Source: Oscillospiraceae bacterium (GTDB taxonomy: Bacteria; Bacillota; Clostridia; Saccharofermentanales; Saccharofermentanaceae). Taken from it: a stretch of 64,000 nt of DNA. A program made the translations under genes and the position numbers. Location of the stretch: the NCBI GenBank assembly GCA_902802325.1, contig CADCLV010000008.1, forward strand, positions 23,964 to 87,963, in the 5' to 3' direction. Every line of letters begins with the position of its first letter. Within the stretch, counting starts at the first letter, position 1. The notes beneath the pieces are model-generated. The model had not been told where the DNA came from and did not search any database. It saw nothing but the letters and a program-made list of their open reading frames with translations. Positions 8,876 through 17,632 of this stretch are shown piece after piece.

Positions 8876-9228
8876 ACGGCAGCCTCCTTCCCGCGCAGAC
8901 CGGCTTCATAAAGCAATCCGCAGCATGTAAACATGGAAAGTGGCGATGTCATAAGTCCGATACCTTTTTCTCTTGCAAGTTCCTGCATCGTCTCATCCGG
9001 AACCTTGCCACGGACAAAGATGATCACCTTCACATCCAGCATTTCCGCTGTACGGATCGTCTGGGGATTGACCAGACCGGTGATCATGATCTGACTGTCA
9101 TCACTGCTAAATGCCATGACATCACTCATCAGGTCAGAACCGCATGCAATCTTCAGATCTTCGTCAAAACTCTCTGAAGGCACCAGTATGTTGGCATTTA
9201 AAAGATCGGCGCAATCACTAACTCTCAT
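8872..9228 (-). CDS. DRTGG-domain protein (first copy, head of operon)
   Basis: A 118-aa DRTGG-domain protein and the first gene of the hydrogenase-related operon. It opens with VSDCADLLNANILVPSE, has the buried strand pair IMITGLVN and VKVIIFVRGK, and ends with LSMFTCCGLLYEAG, paralogous to the protein at 6685-7032. The start is well supported by GGGAGG 5 bases before the ATG. It probably has a small-molecule-binding or regulatory role. Its stop codon overlaps the presumed ATA start of the following gene. Confidence 0.84.
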   Translation of the reverse strand: MRVSDCADLLNANILVPSESFDEDLKIACGSDLMSDVMAFSSDDSQIMITGLVNPQTIRTAEMLDVKVIIFVRGKVPDETMQELAREKGIGLMTSPLSMFTCCGLLYEAGLRGKEAAV

Positions 9229-9243
9229 AAAGACCTCCCCTCA

Positions 9244-9266
9244 GATACAGAACTCCCCACTGTATC
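9244..9266 (-). promoter_or_regulatory. Hairpin in the leader of the hydrogenase-related operon
   Basis: A perfect 7-bp inverted repeat (GATACAG / CTGTATC) with a 9-base loop lies directly before the Shine-Dalgarno sequence of the first DRTGG gene. On the minus strand the loop contains GGGGAG, which imitates a ribosome-binding site. It could modulate translation or mRNA stability. The surrounding divergent region (9229-9412) is AT-rich and should hold promoters for both directions. Confidence 0.4.
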
Positions 9267-9368
9267 CCAAAAGAACTATTATGTTAATTATATTATTAAT
9301 AAGGTAAATGTGCTACAGAATTTCGTGTAATTTCTATAAAGCTGCATAGTAATCATGAGAAAGAATAA

Positions 9369-9377
9369 TGGTATAAT
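9369..9377 (+). promoter_or_regulatory. Extended -10 promoter of the glutamine synthetase gene
   Basis: TGGTATAAT is a consensus extended -10 element about 35 bases before the ATG. No good -35 hexamer is visible at the right distance, as expected for an extended -10 promoter. The same TGGTAT core occurs before gltA and tRNA-Glu in this window. Confidence 0.55.
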
Positions 9378-9412
9378 GTCACTGAATTTTTTTACGAAAG
9401 GTGCCAAATCCT

Positions 9413-11323
9413 ATGATGAACTTTCGAATTTATCCGAACCTTCTGTACCTGCTTCCCCCGAAGACACATAACATTCAGGACTTAGAGCAGGCATTGAATG
9501 CCCACCCCGAGATCAAGTTCGTTTCCTTCGTCGGCATTGACCTGGCCGGAAACGACACCGACGAAAAGATTCCGATCAGCAACTTCATCGATAATCTCCA
9601 GGGTTACTTAAGCGGCTGTGTCGTTCAGACCGATGGTTCTTCCGTAGAACTTCCCGGCATCGCTACATTAAATGACGGACGGGTCGACTTTGAGCCGGAC
9701 CTGAACGTAATGTGGTTTATTGACTATAACTACGAGCATCTGGATCCGGATACCAATCTTCCGATCGGTACTCTCCGAATCCCCTCTTTCCTGATCCATA
9801 ACGGAGACAAGGTCTGCTCCCGTTCCATACTGAAGCGCTGCGCCGACCGTTTTGCCGCTGAACTGGAACGCTACATCCGTGAGAATCCTTCCATTCCGGA
9901 AGAACTGGGATTCTCCGTAGACGAACTGGACCGCATTGAACTTACCACTGCCACGGAGCTGGAATTCTGGGTAAGCTCTCCGGAAGAAAAGATCAACACC
10001 CGTGTTCTTTCCACTTCCCAGAGCCTGAAAGAACAGTACTGGAAACGTACAAAAGGTGTGGTACGTACCGCATTGGAACAGTCGGTCATGCTTTTGGAAC
10101 TCTACGGTTTCGAACCGGAGATGGGACATAAAGAAGTGGGCGGTGTAAAAGCGCACTTATCTGACGCCGGTGACTTCCATAACATCATGGAACAGCTGGA
10201 GATCGACTGGCATTACTCCAATGCTCTACAGGCAGCCGACTATGAGCTTCTTGCCCGTATCTTCATCAAAGAGATCTTCCGTATGCACGGTCTTGAGGTC
10301 AGCTTCTGTGCAAAGCCTTTGCCGGGTGTTGCCGGTTCCGGTGAGCACACTCACGTAAATGCGGTCGCTTACCTCAAAGACGGCCACAAGGTAAACCTCT
10401 TCAGCCCGAAAGATATGACAAAGGATTTCCTTGGTGTCATCGGCTGGGGTGCCCTGATGGGATTCATGAAGCACTATTCGCTCATCAACCCCTTCATCTC
10501 TGTTACCACAGATGCATTCCTTCGTCTGCAGCCCGGTTTCGAAGCACCGACACACGCCGTTGCTTCCATCGGTAAGGACATTCACACGCCGTCCCGTAAC
10601 CGTTCTGTCCTTCTCGGCCTGATCCGTAATTCCGAAAGCGCAGTACAGACACGTTTCGAGATCCGCTCCCCTAACCCGCATACAAACACATATCTTTGCC
10701 TTTCCGCTGCTTACCAGTGCATGCTGGATGGTATTGATTATGCTGTTAAATCCGGACATACAGCTTCCGAGCTGGAAAAGGAATTCTGCAAAGATTACGG
10801 CGAAGAATCCGAATATCTGGAGAAGGACCGTGTATATCGTTGCGAAGAGGATATCTTTACTCAGTATTCTTCCGAAGAAAGAGACCGTCTCTTTGGCACA
10901 CCGCCGGCAACTGTATATGATTCCCTGCGCTGCCTGCTGCACGCTGATGATCTGATCCCGATCCTTTGTGCCGGTGACGTATTCAGCGACAAACTGATTT
11001 CGTCTTATGCACACGCTATGCTGGACCGCTGGCAGATGGAACTGTCGGAGCGTATCATCCCGACCAACCTGTCCCAGATCCGGAATGTGGTTCCCTTCCA
11101 CGATCCAACAAGCAGCTATGATGTGGCTCTCTGGAAAGAGATCGATACGATCCGCAATCACCTTGCCAAGGATACCGCTGAACATGTATCCATCTTCAAA
11201 GAGATCCGTCTTGCCATTGATGCCAAGAATCTCCGCGAGCTCAGTAAGCTCCAGCAGCAGATGAATTCGCTGATGAATAAGATGACCACGCTCTACGCGG
11301 ATTATGGCGCGAATCAGCTCTGA
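9413..11323 (+). CDS. glnA: Glutamine synthetase, long form
   Basis: Condenses glutamate and ammonia with ATP hydrolysis to glutamine. At about 636 aa it is much longer than the 440-470 aa GSI enzymes. The N-terminal beta-grasp (VSFVGIDLAGNDTDEKIPI) is followed by the catalytic domain: metal-binding ELEFW, the substrate and metal region AGSGEHTHVNA, and the NRSVLLGL...RFEIRSPNPHTN region for ATP and glutamate. The last 70 residues look helical and coiled-coil forming (KLQQQMNSLMNK). The ATG at 9413 is chosen because AAAGGTG lies about 9 bases before it; the GTG at 9401 is part of that site. It is a single gene with its own promoter and terminator, divergent from the hydrogenase-related operon. 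Confidence 0.93.
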   Translation: MMNFRIYPNLLYLLPPKTHNIQDLEQALNAHPEIKFVSFVGIDLAGNDTDEKIPISNFIDNLQGYLSGCVVQTDGSSVELPGIATLNDGRVDFEPDLNVMWFIDYNYEHLDPDTNLPIGTLRIPSFLIHNGDKVCSRSILKRCADRFAAELERYIRENPSIPEELGFSVDELDRIELTTATELEFWVSSPEEKINTRVLSTSQSLKEQYWKRTKGVVRTALEQSVMLLELYGFEPEMGHKEVGGVKAHLSDAGDFHNIMEQLEIDWHYSNALQAADYELLARIFIKEIFRMHGLEVSFCAKPLPGVAGSGEHTHVNAVAYLKDGHKVNLFSPKDMTKDFLGVIGWGALMGFMKHYSLINPFISVTTDAFLRLQPGFEAPTHAVASIGKDIHTPSRNRSVLLGLIRNSESAVQTRFEIRSPNPHTNTYLCLSAAYQCMLDGIDYAVKSGHTASELEKEFCKDYGEESEYLEKDRVYRCEEDIFTQYSSEERDRLFGTPPATVYDSLRCLLHADDLIPILCAGDVFSDKLISSYAHAMLDRWQMELSERIIPTNLSQIRNVVPFHDPTSSYDVALWKEIDTIRNHLAKDTAEHVSIFKEIRLAIDAKNLRELSKLQQQMNSLMNKMTTLYADYGANQL

Positions 11324-11343
11324 TCGATTCAATCTGAATACTC

Positions 11344-11383
11344 AAAAAACACCTCCGTCGGAAAATCCGGCGGAGGTGTTTTT
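11344..11383. terminator. Bidirectional terminator between glutamine synthetase and the convergent gene
   Basis: A strong hairpin with AACACCTCCG pairing to CGGAGGTGTT, extended inward by CGG/CCG. T-runs on both strands (TTTTT on plus, TTTTTT on minus) allow it to end both the plus-strand gene and the minus-strand gene at 11429. Confidence 0.9.
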
Positions 11384-11428
11384 CATTACGTTATTCTATT
11401 TATCAGAATTAGGTAATCCGTTTCCGTT

Positions 11429-11977
11429 TTAGGAATTCTCATCTACACGGGTGCAGGCAGCTGCAAGATTTCCGACGCAGAAAGCCTCGATTTCCTTGGA
11501 ATATCCGTAGATGATACCCGGACGTACAGTATCCAGAATGGCCTTCATCTGACCTACCGCATCTGTTGCCGGTGTCTTCTTGGTAAACGGACCGGTCTGC
11601 TGTACACATACGATGTGATGCTCACCGCTTCTTTCCATCAGGCGGACCTGGTGGATCTTACCTGTAGGAATAAAATTCATGCTTTCCTTAATGACGGACG
11701 AATATACCCAGATGATATCCCGTACCGGAATGCACTGAAAGCAGCCTTCGCTTAAATAGCAGACAGCAGTCGGTGTAAAAACCGCTTTCTTCATGACGAT
11801 CTCGGCACTTCCGATCTCCTCATTGAGTTTTGCCAGCTCTTCCGGGAAAAAGCTGTTCCATCTTTCAAGAGACTTCGCATAACTCTTCTTGTTAAACGGG
11901 CTCTGCTTGATCTTTCCTAATTGAGCAGCCTTCTGTGCAATCGCCGGATACTGGGCGAGCAATTCATTCATATCCAT
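11429..11977 (-). CDS. Conserved-looking hypothetical protein (PH-like beta protein)
   Basis: A 182-aa soluble protein with no signal peptide. An N-terminal helical part (about 1-60) with basic repeats is followed by a beta-rich core containing CIPVRDIIWVYSSV, FIPTGKIHQVRLMER and HHIVCVQQTG, and a C-terminal segment GIIYGYSKEIEAF. The strand pattern and the DIIWVY motif recall small PH-like proteins (perhaps DUF6709), but this is a guess. AAGGAGAAGG precedes the ATG. It appears monocistronic between two bidirectional terminators. Confidence 0.75.
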   Translation of the reverse strand: MDMNELLAQYPAIAQKAAQLGKIKQSPFNKKSYAKSLERWNSFFPEELAKLNEEIGSAEIVMKKAVFTPTAVCYLSEGCFQCIPVRDIIWVYSSVIKESMNFIPTGKIHQVRLMERSGEHHIVCVQQTGPFTKKTPATDAVGQMKAILDTVRPGIIYGYSKEIEAFCVGNLAAACTRVDENS

Positions 11978-12039
11978 GTTTCCTTCTCCTTTATACGACT
12001 AAATGTCTTTTTTCTCCGTGAAGTATTATATCACCAAAG

Positions 12040-12072
12040 AAAAATGGCGAATCTGAAAGATTCGTCATTTTT
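12040..12072. terminator. Bidirectional terminator after homoserine dehydrogenase
   Basis: AAAAATGGCGAATCT pairs with AGATTCGTCATTTTT across a 3-base GAA loop with one mismatch. The flanking A and T runs suit termination in both directions; on the minus strand it lies about 36 bases past the hom stop codon. Confidence 0.88.
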
Positions 12073-12107
12073 ACTCAGAATACTTGAAATGATTCTCCGG
12101 GCAGTGA

Positions 12108-13337
12108 TTAGAAAATACGGATGACGCTGAGGATCTCATCAAAGCTTTCCAGACCAATGGCCAGTTTCGCTTCATTCAGATCGCCGTTCTTACCAAGGAT
12201 CACTGCCTTCTCTCCCTCCGCCTCATACACACAAGGCTGGCAGGAGATCTCCGGGAAGGCCTCTGAGATCGCATCATCGGAAACCGATGACGGCAGACGA
12301 AGGAGTACAGAAACCACGTGCTCTTCGATCGGCGAGAGAACCGGGCTTTCAGACTCATACCATTCGGCCACATGGGCATTACGGCTCTGGTGTTCCACCG
12401 CATCCATCACATCACCGACGACCGCAGAAGCGGTTGCCAGTTTTCCGGCGCCCTGACCATAGAACATAACATCGCCAACCGCATTACCGGTTACCATGAT
12501 GGCATTAAATACATCGTTGGCACAAGCAAGAGGATGATCCTTCGATACAAGATGCGGTGCCACATAAGCAAATGCACCTTCTTCTTTATTCTCAAATACA
12601 GCCAGAAGTTTGATCACCGCATTCATCTCCTTGGCATATTCCATATCTTTCGTGGTAATGGAAGTAATGCCGACAGTAAACAGTTTGGTCGGATCCACAT
12701 ATGCACCATCCAGCGCAATGGTACTCAGGATCGAGATCTTTCTCTGGGCATCAATACCATCAATATCAGCAGAAGGATTCGCCTCGGCATATCCTTTACT
12801 CTGCGCCTCTTTCAGAGCTGTATCAAAGTCTGCGCCGCTTTCCGCCATCTGAGTCAGAATATAGTTAGTGGTACCATTTACGATACCGGCGATCCGCTCG
12901 ATCTTATTTCCGGCCAGGCAACGGTGCATCGGACGGATGATCGGAATACCACCGCCGACAGCAGCTTCGAAAATATAGTTGCAGTGATTGTCATGGGCGA
13001 TCTTCATTAATTCCACACCATGAGTGGATACCAGCTCTTTATTGGAAGTAACAACAGTTTTACCGGCGGAAAGAGCCATCTTAGTGTACTCATAAGCAAT
13101 ACGGGCACCACCAATGGTCTCTACAACGATGCTGATATCCGGATCTTCAAAAACTTCTTCTTTCTTATTGGTGACCAGTGCGGCAAAAGGACTTTCGGGG
13201 AATTCACGGATGTCCAGGATCTTCTTAACGGCAAGCTTTTCGCCCAGGCGCTTTTCGATCCGCTCTTTATTCATCTCGATGACTTCAGCCACACCACAGC
13301 CGACTACACCAAATCCCAATATTGCGATATTCTTCAT
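12108..13337 (-). CDS. hom: Homoserine dehydrogenase
   Basis: Reduces aspartate semialdehyde to homoserine, the branch point to threonine and methionine. The protein is about 409 aa: an N-terminal NAD(P)-binding Rossmann domain with ILGFGVVGCGVAE, a catalytic/dimerisation domain with NGTTNYILTQM and the active-site region SADIDGIDAQRK, and a C-terminal ACT-like regulatory segment typical of feedback-inhibited enzymes. The ATG at 13337 follows AGGGAG by 8 bases and starts 5 bases after the stop codon of the ACT-domain gene, so the two are cotranscribed. A strong terminator follows. Confidence 0.96.
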   Translation of the reverse strand: MKNIAILGFGVVGCGVAEVIEMNKERIEKRLGEKLAVKKILDIREFPESPFAALVTNKKEEVFEDPDISIVVETIGGARIAYEYTKMALSAGKTVVTSNKELVSTHGVELMKIAHDNHCNYIFEAAVGGGIPIIRPMHRCLAGNKIERIAGIVNGTTNYILTQMAESGADFDTALKEAQSKGYAEANPSADIDGIDAQRKISILSTIALDGAYVDPTKLFTVGITSITTKDMEYAKEMNAVIKLLAVFENKEEGAFAYVAPHLVSKDHPLACANDVFNAIMVTGNAVGDVMFYGQGAGKLATASAVVGDVMDAVEHQSRNAHVAEWYESESPVLSPIEEHVVSVLLRLPSSVSDDAISEAFPEISCQPCVYEAEGEKAVILGKNGDLNEAKLAIGLESFDEILSVIRIF

Positions 13338-13342
13338 AACAT

Positions 13343-13786
13343 TCACTCCCTAGCCATGATTCTGCAAGATCTTACTCCCGGGATCTTTTCCACTTCCCGG
13401 ATCAACGTATCAATGGATTCCGTCATGCGGTCAGTCTCCATAGAAACCGTCACATCCGCCAGACCATTGATCGGTATATTCTGATTGATCGTCAGGATAT
13501 TCCCTTTGACGAAAGCAATGCACTGGATAATGCCTGCTAAGATACCGGGAAAGTTCTCCACCGCCACGATCAGCGTGACGATTTTTCCCTGAGATGTCTC
13601 ATAAAAAGGCATCACGGCTTCTTTATACTTATAGTATGCACTTCGGGAAAGACCGACCTTCTTCACGGCCTCATTGACAGATATCGCCTTACCGGAATTC
13701 AAAAGCCGCTTGGCCTCCATGACCTTCACGAACACTTCCGGCAGAACATCTGCTTTTACCAATAAATAATCGTTACTTTCCGACAT
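13343..13786 (-). CDS. ACT-domain regulator of the UPF0735/ThrR family
   Basis: A 147-aa protein with an N-terminal helix-turn-helix-like region (VNEAVKKVGLSRSAYYKYK at about 38-56) and a C-terminal ACT domain (about 70-145, starting IVTLIVAVENFPGILAGI). The Bacillus subtilis relative ThrR controls the hom-thrCB genes in response to amino acids. Placement immediately upstream of hom supports the same role here. The Shine-Dalgarno sequence is modest (GGGAACGG). The inverted repeat at 13819-13847 just upstream could be its operator. Confidence 0.9.
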   Translation of the reverse strand: MSESNDYLLVKADVLPEVFVKVMEAKRLLNSGKAISVNEAVKKVGLSRSAYYKYKEAVMPFYETSQGKIVTLIVAVENFPGILAGIIQCIAFVKGNILTINQNIPINGLADVTVSMETDRMTESIDTLIREVEKIPGVRSCRIMARE

Positions 13787-13818
13787 TTCCGTTCCCAGTA
13801 TTTCGTCTAGATTCCGCT

Positions 13819-13847
13819 ACAAGTGTCCACGGTGCGCGAACACTTGT
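13819..13847. promoter_or_regulatory. Inverted repeat upstream of the ThrR-hom operon
   Basis: ACAAGTGT and ACACTTGT form a perfect 8-bp inverted repeat separated by 13 bases, 33 bases before the ThrR start codon. It has no T-run and sits where an operator or leader hairpin would be. It may be the binding site of the ThrR-like regulator. Confidence 0.5.
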
Positions 13848-13864
13848 GCACGCAGGAAAGTATA

Positions 13865-14455
13865 TCACGATTGCTTTAAAATGGCAAGCATAGAGCGCAA
13901 AGCCTTACCACGATGGCTGATTGCATTCTTTTCTTCATCCGATATCTCTGCCGTTGTCTTTCCGATCTCCGGTACAAAAAAGATCGGATCGTAGCCGAAC
14001 CCGTTTTCTCCACGGGGCTCTGAAAGAAGAACGCCGTCGCACTGTTCCTTCACAACGAAATGGGAGCCGTCCGGACGGACTACGGCAATCGCGCAGACAA
14101 AGTGAGCCGTCCACTTGTCCTTCGGGACATCCTTCAGCATTTCCCAGATCTTTTCAAACTTCTCCGGATACGTGGAATCCACACCGCAGAAACGGGAGGA
14201 ATAAATGCCCGGCGCGCCGTCCAGTGCATCGATGCAAAGGCCGGAATCATCGGCCATAACATATCCGCCGACTTCCTTATGAATGGTACTGGCCTTGATC
14301 AGTGCATTTCCCTCAAAAGAATCTGCATCTTCTACGATATCCGTGTGAATCCCGATACTCTCCATGCCTACGATCTCAAACGGGAAACCGGAAAGGATCT
14401 CCCGGATCTCATGGATCTTATCCTGGTTTTTACTGGCAACTAAAAATCTTTCCAT
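13865..14455 (-). CDS. rdgB: XTP/dITP diphosphatase (RdgB/HAM1)
   Basis: Hydrolyses non-canonical purine triphosphates such as dITP and XTP to monophosphates, keeping them out of DNA. At about 196 aa it has the family length. Motifs include the N-terminal VASKNQDKIHEI, the central metal-binding ADDSGLCIDALDGAPGIYSS, the substrate loop GFGYDPIFFVPE and the C-terminal SHRGKAL. The ATG at 14455 is preceded by GAGAGGAAAAG; the frame extends 15 codons upstream without a better start. It lies 26 bases after the rRNA methyltransferase gene in an apparent operon. Confidence 0.96.
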   Translation of the reverse strand: MERFLVASKNQDKIHEIREILSGFPFEIVGMESIGIHTDIVEDADSFEGNALIKASTIHKEVGGYVMADDSGLCIDALDGAPGIYSSRFCGVDSTYPEKFEKIWEMLKDVPKDKWTAHFVCAIAVVRPDGSHFVVKEQCDGVLLSEPRGENGFGYDPIFFVPEIGKTTAEISDEEKNAISHRGKALRSMLAILKQS

Positions 14456-14481
14456 TTTCTTTTCCTCTCTTTTTCCGGTGA

Positions 14482-15915
14482 TCAGCCCATCAGGCGCCAT
14501 GCCTTCGGGTAAGCATTCTTTAAAGTACTTCCGGTAACTTTGGCAAATCCCAGCGGGAAATCTTCACAGCCCACAATAATGGATTCTCCTTCATCCAGAT
14601 ATCCGCACTCCTCTTCTGTCAGCATCAAAGTCTCACAGCGGAGATATCGGACGAGCCTCGGGTCGTCCCGATCAAGCGACAGGAAACGCGACGGCCGGAT
14701 GGATCTAGGTGAAAGCTCCAGTGCCAGCGCCTGAGATGGCATAAACACTCTTCCCTTCGCCGTTTCTTTTATCTCGCCGGGGAAATCGCCCATTTTCACC
14801 ACACGAAGCTTGGTAAACAATGACTCGGAAACCCGCATCAGATGGATCTTGTCCTTGTGAAGAACAAACTCCGAACGGATCTTTTCGATATATTCCTTCC
14901 CGGCTTCCTCGGTAAGAAGGCCCTTCATGAACTCTTCAAAACATTCTCTGGCTTTCACGAATGTAAAATTGCCGGACTTGTCAGGTTTGGTTTCTTTTCT
15001 TGGATCTTCGGTAAATGCACCTTTCTTATGAAGGTGCACGCAGAAATGTCCTTCTCCGTCTGTTTTGTGGGGCCAGATACGCATCATGCCCGATTCTTCA
15101 TGCGTCACCTCCGGGATCTCCGGATGGGCAACGATCTCATAGTCCGGGTGCTTTGAAAGAAAATCCAGGATCCTCTCCTCATTTTCGGCTTCGCCGAAAG
15201 TACATGTCGAATAGACGATCGTACCTCCGGGCATAAGCATCTCATCCGCGTATCCAAGGATCGCCGTCTGGATCGGCACGCAGCTTTGAGGGCCGAATTT
15301 CTCCCAGCTTTTCGGCGCATACGGGTCTCTTCGGAACATGCCTTCTCCGGAACAGGGCGCATCGATGATGATCCGATGGAAAAAAGAACGGAAGTTCTTT
15401 ACCATATTTTTTGGATCTTCATTTACGATCACGACATTTCCGGCGCCTGCCCGTTCCAGATTACGAAGAAGCGCACGGGATCTGTCCGCGTTGATCTCAT
15501 TGGCAACAAGCAGACCTTTCCCTTGAAGATCTTCCGCGATCCGGGTGGCTTTTCCGCCCGGAGCCGCACACATATCCAATACAAATTCACCCGGGACCAC
15601 ACCCAGTACAGACGCAGGCAGCATCGCCGACGGCTCCTGGATATAGTACGCTCCGGCGTGATAATAAGGATCATTTCCAAGAGAGATATCCGGAGTATAA
15701 AAACCTCCGTCACACCATGGCACCTTCTTCCCGTCGATGCCCATCTTCTCCATACAGGCAGAATATTCAGACGGGGAAACCTTTAAACGGTTCCAGCGTA
15801 TTCCGTGCATTGCCTCTTTTGAGTAGGACGAAAGGAACGATTCTTCCTCGGAAGGATCGCCTTTTTCCTCAAAGTACTGATGCATTCTGTCCAGAAAAGC
15901 TTGCGGTAATTTCAT
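14482..15915 (-). CDS. RsmF/RsmB-family rRNA (cytosine-C5) methyltransferase
   Basis: A SAM-dependent m5C methyltransferase of 477 aa from the NOL1/NOP2/Sun family. The SAM site is LDMCAAPGGKAT (about 113-124). Both family cysteines are present, in IDAPCSGEGMF and YSTCTFGEAENE; one forms the covalent adduct and the other releases product. The N-terminal extension and the C-terminal PUA-like region (about 320-477) fit RsmF-type enzymes acting on 16S rRNA rather than RsmB. Its ATG overlaps the pepF stop codon by four bases (ATGA), showing translational coupling. Confidence 0.93.
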   Translation of the reverse strand: MKLPQAFLDRMHQYFEEKGDPSEEESFLSSYSKEAMHGIRWNRLKVSPSEYSACMEKMGIDGKKVPWCDGGFYTPDISLGNDPYYHAGAYYIQEPSAMLPASVLGVVPGEFVLDMCAAPGGKATRIAEDLQGKGLLVANEINADRSRALLRNLERAGAGNVVIVNEDPKNMVKNFRSFFHRIIIDAPCSGEGMFRRDPYAPKSWEKFGPQSCVPIQTAILGYADEMLMPGGTIVYSTCTFGEAENEERILDFLSKHPDYEIVAHPEIPEVTHEESGMMRIWPHKTDGEGHFCVHLHKKGAFTEDPRKETKPDKSGNFTFVKARECFEEFMKGLLTEEAGKEYIEKIRSEFVLHKDKIHLMRVSESLFTKLRVVKMGDFPGEIKETAKGRVFMPSQALALELSPRSIRPSRFLSLDRDDPRLVRYLRCETLMLTEEECGYLDEGESIIVGCEDFPLGFAKVTGSTLKNAYPKAWRLMG

Positions 15916-17615
15916 AGATTCAGATAATCACACACCTGGTAGGCTAATTTCTTCATAACATCCACAGAGAACGGAGATTCCAGACCTGCGGATTCCACAA
16001 GATCGATAAGGGTCTTCGTTCCGCCGGCGGCACAAAGATGCTCGTAGATCGTCATGGCTTTCTTTCTGTTCTTTCTGGAAATATCCCAGATCTGAAGAGC
16101 ACAGACCTGAGCCAGACAATAATCGATATAGTAGAACGGAGACGTAAAGATATGTTCTTTCTTCATCCAGGCTCCGCCCGGCTCATAGAAAGGATCTCCA
16201 TCATAATCGATATCCGGCTGATATTTCTTTTCCAGTTCTCTCCATGCCGCATGACGTTCCTCAGGCGTCATCTCCGGATGACTGTAGACCACATGCTGAT
16301 ACTCGTCCACCAGACAGCCATAAGGCAGGAATAACAGAGCCAGCGTCATATGCTGCTCACGGTATGCATCTGCATGATTTCCAAAGAACATCTCCATATA
16401 AGGATAGGTAAGATATTCCATAGCCGTGGAATGGATCTCGCAGGCCTCCAGTGTCGGCGACAGACACTCGATAAACTGGGAGGAGTCGATACTTCTCAAA
16501 GCCGCATAGGCATGACCGGATTCATGTACCATCGTAGCCACATCATCTGCGGTGGAGTTGGCATTCATGAGGATATACGGAATACCATAATCCAGAAGTG
16601 ATGCGCAGTATCCGCCGGTCGCCTTGTTCTGACGGGAGAAAAGATCCATAAAGTCATGCTCTCCCAGTACCTGGAAGAAACTCGGATCTTTCGAAAACAT
16701 CTTCCCGAACATCTGGCATCCCGTGGAAAAATAATCACTCTGGGGAATGTTCGGAACCGGGTTTCCATGAAGGAAAAGGCACGGCAGGTCATAATAGAAA
16801 AGCTTGTCCACTCCGAGACGGTTCTTCTGAAGACGGCGGATCTCAGATGTGATCGGCACGATATACTTCACTACGTTATCCCGGAACACGGAAACCTTCT
16901 CCGGATCATAGTCATACCGTTCCATACGCTTATAACCGAGTTCAACAAAATCCTTATACCCCAGTTTCTTTGAAATGGTGGTACGGATCTTGACCATCTT
17001 ATCGTAGATCTCATCAAACTTCGGCTTATTGGAAAGATAATAGTCGGATACTGCCTTATGGGCTTTCTTTCTCGTCTCCCGGTCGGTAGACTCCAAAAAA
17101 GGTGTCATGGTCGAAAGAGTCTGATGCTTTCCTTTAAAAAGAATATCCGCTTCGGAAAGGATCTGACTGTACTCGGTCTCCAGTGAACTTTCTTCAGAAA
17201 GTTCATCCAGCACCTCAGAACTGACGATATCCCGCTGATTCTGTGTCTTTTTAAAAATCATGGTACCGAAGCGTTCTTCCAGCTGCGGACGGATCTCGGA
17301 ATGAAGAAGCGCCGCATATACACCGGCAGAAAGCTCTGAAACGACCGGATAATGTTCATCAAAGAAATCCATCTCATCGTTCCAGAAGGAATCGGAGGTA
17401 TCTAAGTCATGACGGATCATGCAAAGAGTAAAAGCCGTATCAAATGCACTCATTTCCCGTTGAAAGGTCATAATCGCATTTTCAGCCACATCCGGGTCAC
17501 GGGCGGCCATAAGCTTCAATCGGGTACTCATGGCGCATTCGCGGAAAGCTTCCACGGAAGGCCGGGTATACTGGATATCCGAAAACTTCGGCATCTTCAT
17601 CTTATCGTCAGACAT
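15912..17615 (-). CDS. pepF: Oligoendopeptidase F (M3 family metallopeptidase)
   Basis: A cytoplasmic zinc peptidase that cleaves medium-sized peptides. It has 567 aa, the usual M3B length. The zinc site is VHESGHAY (H364, E365, H368), with the third ligand expected in SPTLEACEIHS about 25-30 residues downstream. No signal peptide is present. It lies between argS (17 bases upstream) and the rRNA methyltransferase gene, which it overlaps by four bases. Confidence 0.95.
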   Translation of the reverse strand: MSDDKMKMPKFSDIQYTRPSVEAFRECAMSTRLKLMAARDPDVAENAIMTFQREMSAFDTAFTLCMIRHDLDTSDSFWNDEMDFFDEHYPVVSELSAGVYAALLHSEIRPQLEERFGTMIFKKTQNQRDIVSSEVLDELSEESSLETEYSQILSEADILFKGKHQTLSTMTPFLESTDRETRKKAHKAVSDYYLSNKPKFDEIYDKMVKIRTTISKKLGYKDFVELGYKRMERYDYDPEKVSVFRDNVVKYIVPITSEIRRLQKNRLGVDKLFYYDLPCLFLHGNPVPNIPQSDYFSTGCQMFGKMFSKDPSFFQVLGEHDFMDLFSRQNKATGGYCASLLDYGIPYILMNANSTADDVATMVHESGHAYAALRSIDSSQFIECLSPTLEACEIHSTAMEYLTYPYMEMFFGNHADAYREQHMTLALLFLPYGCLVDEYQHVVYSHPEMTPEERHAAWRELEKKYQPDIDYDGDPFYEPGGAWMKKEHIFTSPFYYIDYCLAQVCALQIWDISRKNRKKAMTIYEHLCAAGGTKTLIDLVESAGLESPFSVDVMKKLAYQVCDYLNL

Positions 17616-17632
17616 AGTTCACCTCAAAAAGA

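Noticed and set aside
9278..9305. Rex-type redox operator in the divergent region
   Set aside because: TGTTAA and TTAATAA-like half-sites are present but with the wrong spacing and several mismatches.
10226..11332. Long open frame antisense to glutamine synthetase (about 368 codons)
   Set aside because: It mirrors the codon pattern of a clearly real gene, has no family sequence and no Shine-Dalgarno sequence.
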